Assembly (NCBI RefSeq): GCF_950295315.1
Contig: NC_080162.1
Coordinates: 74,841,843-74,905,842, forward strand
Source of the DNA: Erinaceus europaeus
Taxonomy: Eukaryota; Chordata; Mammalia; Eulipotyphla; Erinaceidae
Length of the DNA stretch: 64,000 bases
Direction of reading: 5' to 3'
The notes below the pieces were generated by a model. That model was not told the origin of the DNA. It searched no databases and saw only the letters and a program-made list of their open reading frames with translations. Each line of letters starts with the position of its first letter. The first letter of the stretch is position 1. Below are positions 39,068 through 42,000 of the stretch, piece by piece. The position numbers and the translations under genes were made by a program.

Positions 39068-42000
39068 TTGTATTCCCATAGGTATAACTATTCTACCTCC
39101 TGTATTTCCTGTAAAAGGACAGTTAGTTGTAGAGCTTCATTGAAAATATTTATGTAAAGAGTATTTTTTTTAAAAATGTAGAGAATAGTTGAAAAAAATT
39201 CTAGGTTCATAGCATTGGGAAGAATACTTTATAAACTATCACACCAGGGATATTTAATGTCTACTTATTTTTGCTAGAGAGAACTTAATGGGTCTTAAAT
39301 ATACTGTCTAGTTCTTGATGCATTCAAATATTGTCAGTCTGTTCTTATTGTATAGGGAATTTTATGGGACTTAGATCATACCATCTGCTCTGTATTGATA
39401 GTGGTAATCATGGAAAATTTGCAGTAGCTTTTCTAACAGACTCTCTTTCTACTAGCTGGAGGAAGAGCTGAAACAGCAGAAGGAAGCAGCTTGCTTCAAA
39501 GCTCGTCCAAACAATGTCACCTCCCAGGAACCCTTTGTTCCCAAGAAAGAGAAAAAATCTACTGCTGGTAGTATTTTTTATATGTATATACTTTGTCGGG
39601 TTGGGTAGAATTCTCTGACCTCTCGGAATGTTCTGGGTTTTTGTTGTGTCCAGACAATTAGAAGCACTTGCCTTTTCTTCCTTATGTTCATTAGAAGCAA
39701 AAAAAATCTTTTTTGCTTCTACTGAACATAACAGTTACGTTGACTTGCAGGTGTGTAGTAGCCAGATTCATAGAACAAAAGCCTGGGAAGAGGCAATAGG
39801 TATTTCAGCAACATTTATTTACCCTTTCTGAAGAAAGGAGAGCCAAAACTTTTTTCTGGAGTTCACCTTGAAGTTAGACTTAGCTACAACACGTTTGATT
39901 GCTTAAACACTAGACAGGGCATCAATTTTTCTCTTACATGTCTCAGATCACTGTATAGTTTTGTGCGAGCTACTTGTCTTTTCTCTTAGCTGAATGATTT
40001 CCAAGGATCCTTCCAATTTTTATATGTAGTTTATTCCACCTTTCTCCTAGCAAGACTCCTATTGTTCAGCCATTCTGTGTGGGTACCTGGACTACCTATT
40101 GGATCCAATGGGGTTAGGGCTATTCAAGGCTTCCTTGTACACCAATATTTTTTCTCTTTCTGTACTAAGAGGGCCTTTCTGGTTCTCTAGTTCAGGAACC
40201 CTTTCAGCTGGCCACTGAGAGAAGAGCCAAGGAATGGCAAGAACTGGAGAAGAAAATGGCTGAGGTAGAAGCCAAAAAAGCCCTGCAGTTGGAGGAGGCC
40301 AGACAACAGGAAGAAGAGCAGCAGAAGGAAGAACTAGCCAGGCTCCGGAAAGAACTGGTAACTGAGCAGTGTGATCACTGACTAACTGGGGGTTGTCTGC
40401 TCTGTTTTTATTGCTGCCAGGGTTATCACTGGGTCTCAGTGCTACTACTACGTATCCCACCGATCCCTGCAACCCTTTTTTTTTTTTCTTTTTTTCTTTC
40501 TATTTTTATTAAATAAGACAGACAGAAATTGGGGTGGATGGGGGCTGGCACATCTGGTTAAGTACACATAGTACTAAGTTCAGGGACCCAGGTTCGAGCC
40601 CCTGGCTTCCCCACCTGCAGGAGGGATGCTTCACAGGTAGTGAAGCAGGTGTCTTTCTCCCTCTGTCCTCTTCCACCCTCTCAATTTCTCTCTGTCCTAT
40701 TCAATAAAATGGAAAAAATGGCCACCAGGAACAGTGAATTCAGAGTGATGGCACCAAGCTCCAGCGTTAACTTGAGGCAAGAAAGAAAAAAAGAAATTAG
40801 GAGGGGGGAGAGGGAGATAGAGAGGGACACCTGCTTCACTGCTCGTGAAGTTTACCCTTTGCAGGGGGTGGGGCAGGGACTCAAACCCAGATTCTTGCAC
40901 CTGGTAATGTGTGCGCTTAACTGGGTGCGCCACTGCCTGGCCCCCGTCTACAATGTTTTATCTATACCGTGTCTCTTTCCAGAGAGAATCTAAAATGTCA
41001 TAGAAAAACACATCAAAGTCAAATGAAAGGGACTGGAAGATAGCCACAGGAGCTTGCACACAAGTTCCTAGGATTGATTCCCTGCATTAGTAACTATAAC
41101 TAAGTGGTACTTTGGTCAAAAAAGATGATTTCTTTCAGACTTAAAAATAATATATTTTGGGACCAAGTGGTGGTACACCTGGTTGATTACACACATTACC
41201 ATGCACAAGAAACCAGGTTCAAGCCCATTGGTCCCCACCTACAAGGGGGGAAGCTTCATGAGTGGTATAGCAGTACTGTCCCTCTTTATATTTTCCTTTT
41301 TTGATTTCTGTCTCTATCCAGTAAAATTAGTAATAAAGCTTTCCCTCTGCAGGTGGGGACCAGAGGCTTGAACCTGGGTCCTTGTGTGCTGTGTTGTGTG
41401 CACTCAACCTGGTGTGCCACCACCTGGCCCCCAATAAAAATATTAGACAGTAGGGAAGAACATGGAACTTGTATTTTTTACTTCCTCTTAATATCTGATT
41501 CAAGCTCCTTAAAGTCATAATATATATTATCCAACTGCTCTACACTAACACAAGCGGTGAAGCAGGTCTGCAGGTGTCTGTCTCTCTCTCCCCCTCTGTC
41601 TTCCCCTCCTCCCTCTATTTCTCTCTGTTCTACCCAACAACAATAACAACATCAGTGGCAACAATAACATTAATGACAACAAGGACAACAAAATAGGATT
41701 TAAAAAAAAGGATAAGTAGTTGAGGTTTTATCTAAAAGTGCAAGACCAGCAGCCGATATAGCTATTGACAGAGGTGACCATGGCCACAAAAAGGCTTTAG
41801 GGATAAACTACTAAAGAAGCATAACTTCTCAGCAGAATCCAGGCTAATTTGGTAATGGATGGGGGCTAACAAATGAACACAGTTCCTACTGTAGATGTGC
41901 TTCCTAAACTGTTTTCCAAAACCAGTTGTTCTCTCATGCTTTAGTTTTTAACTTAATTTTTTGTTTATTTTATTTATTTTTTAAAAAATTATTTCCCCTT

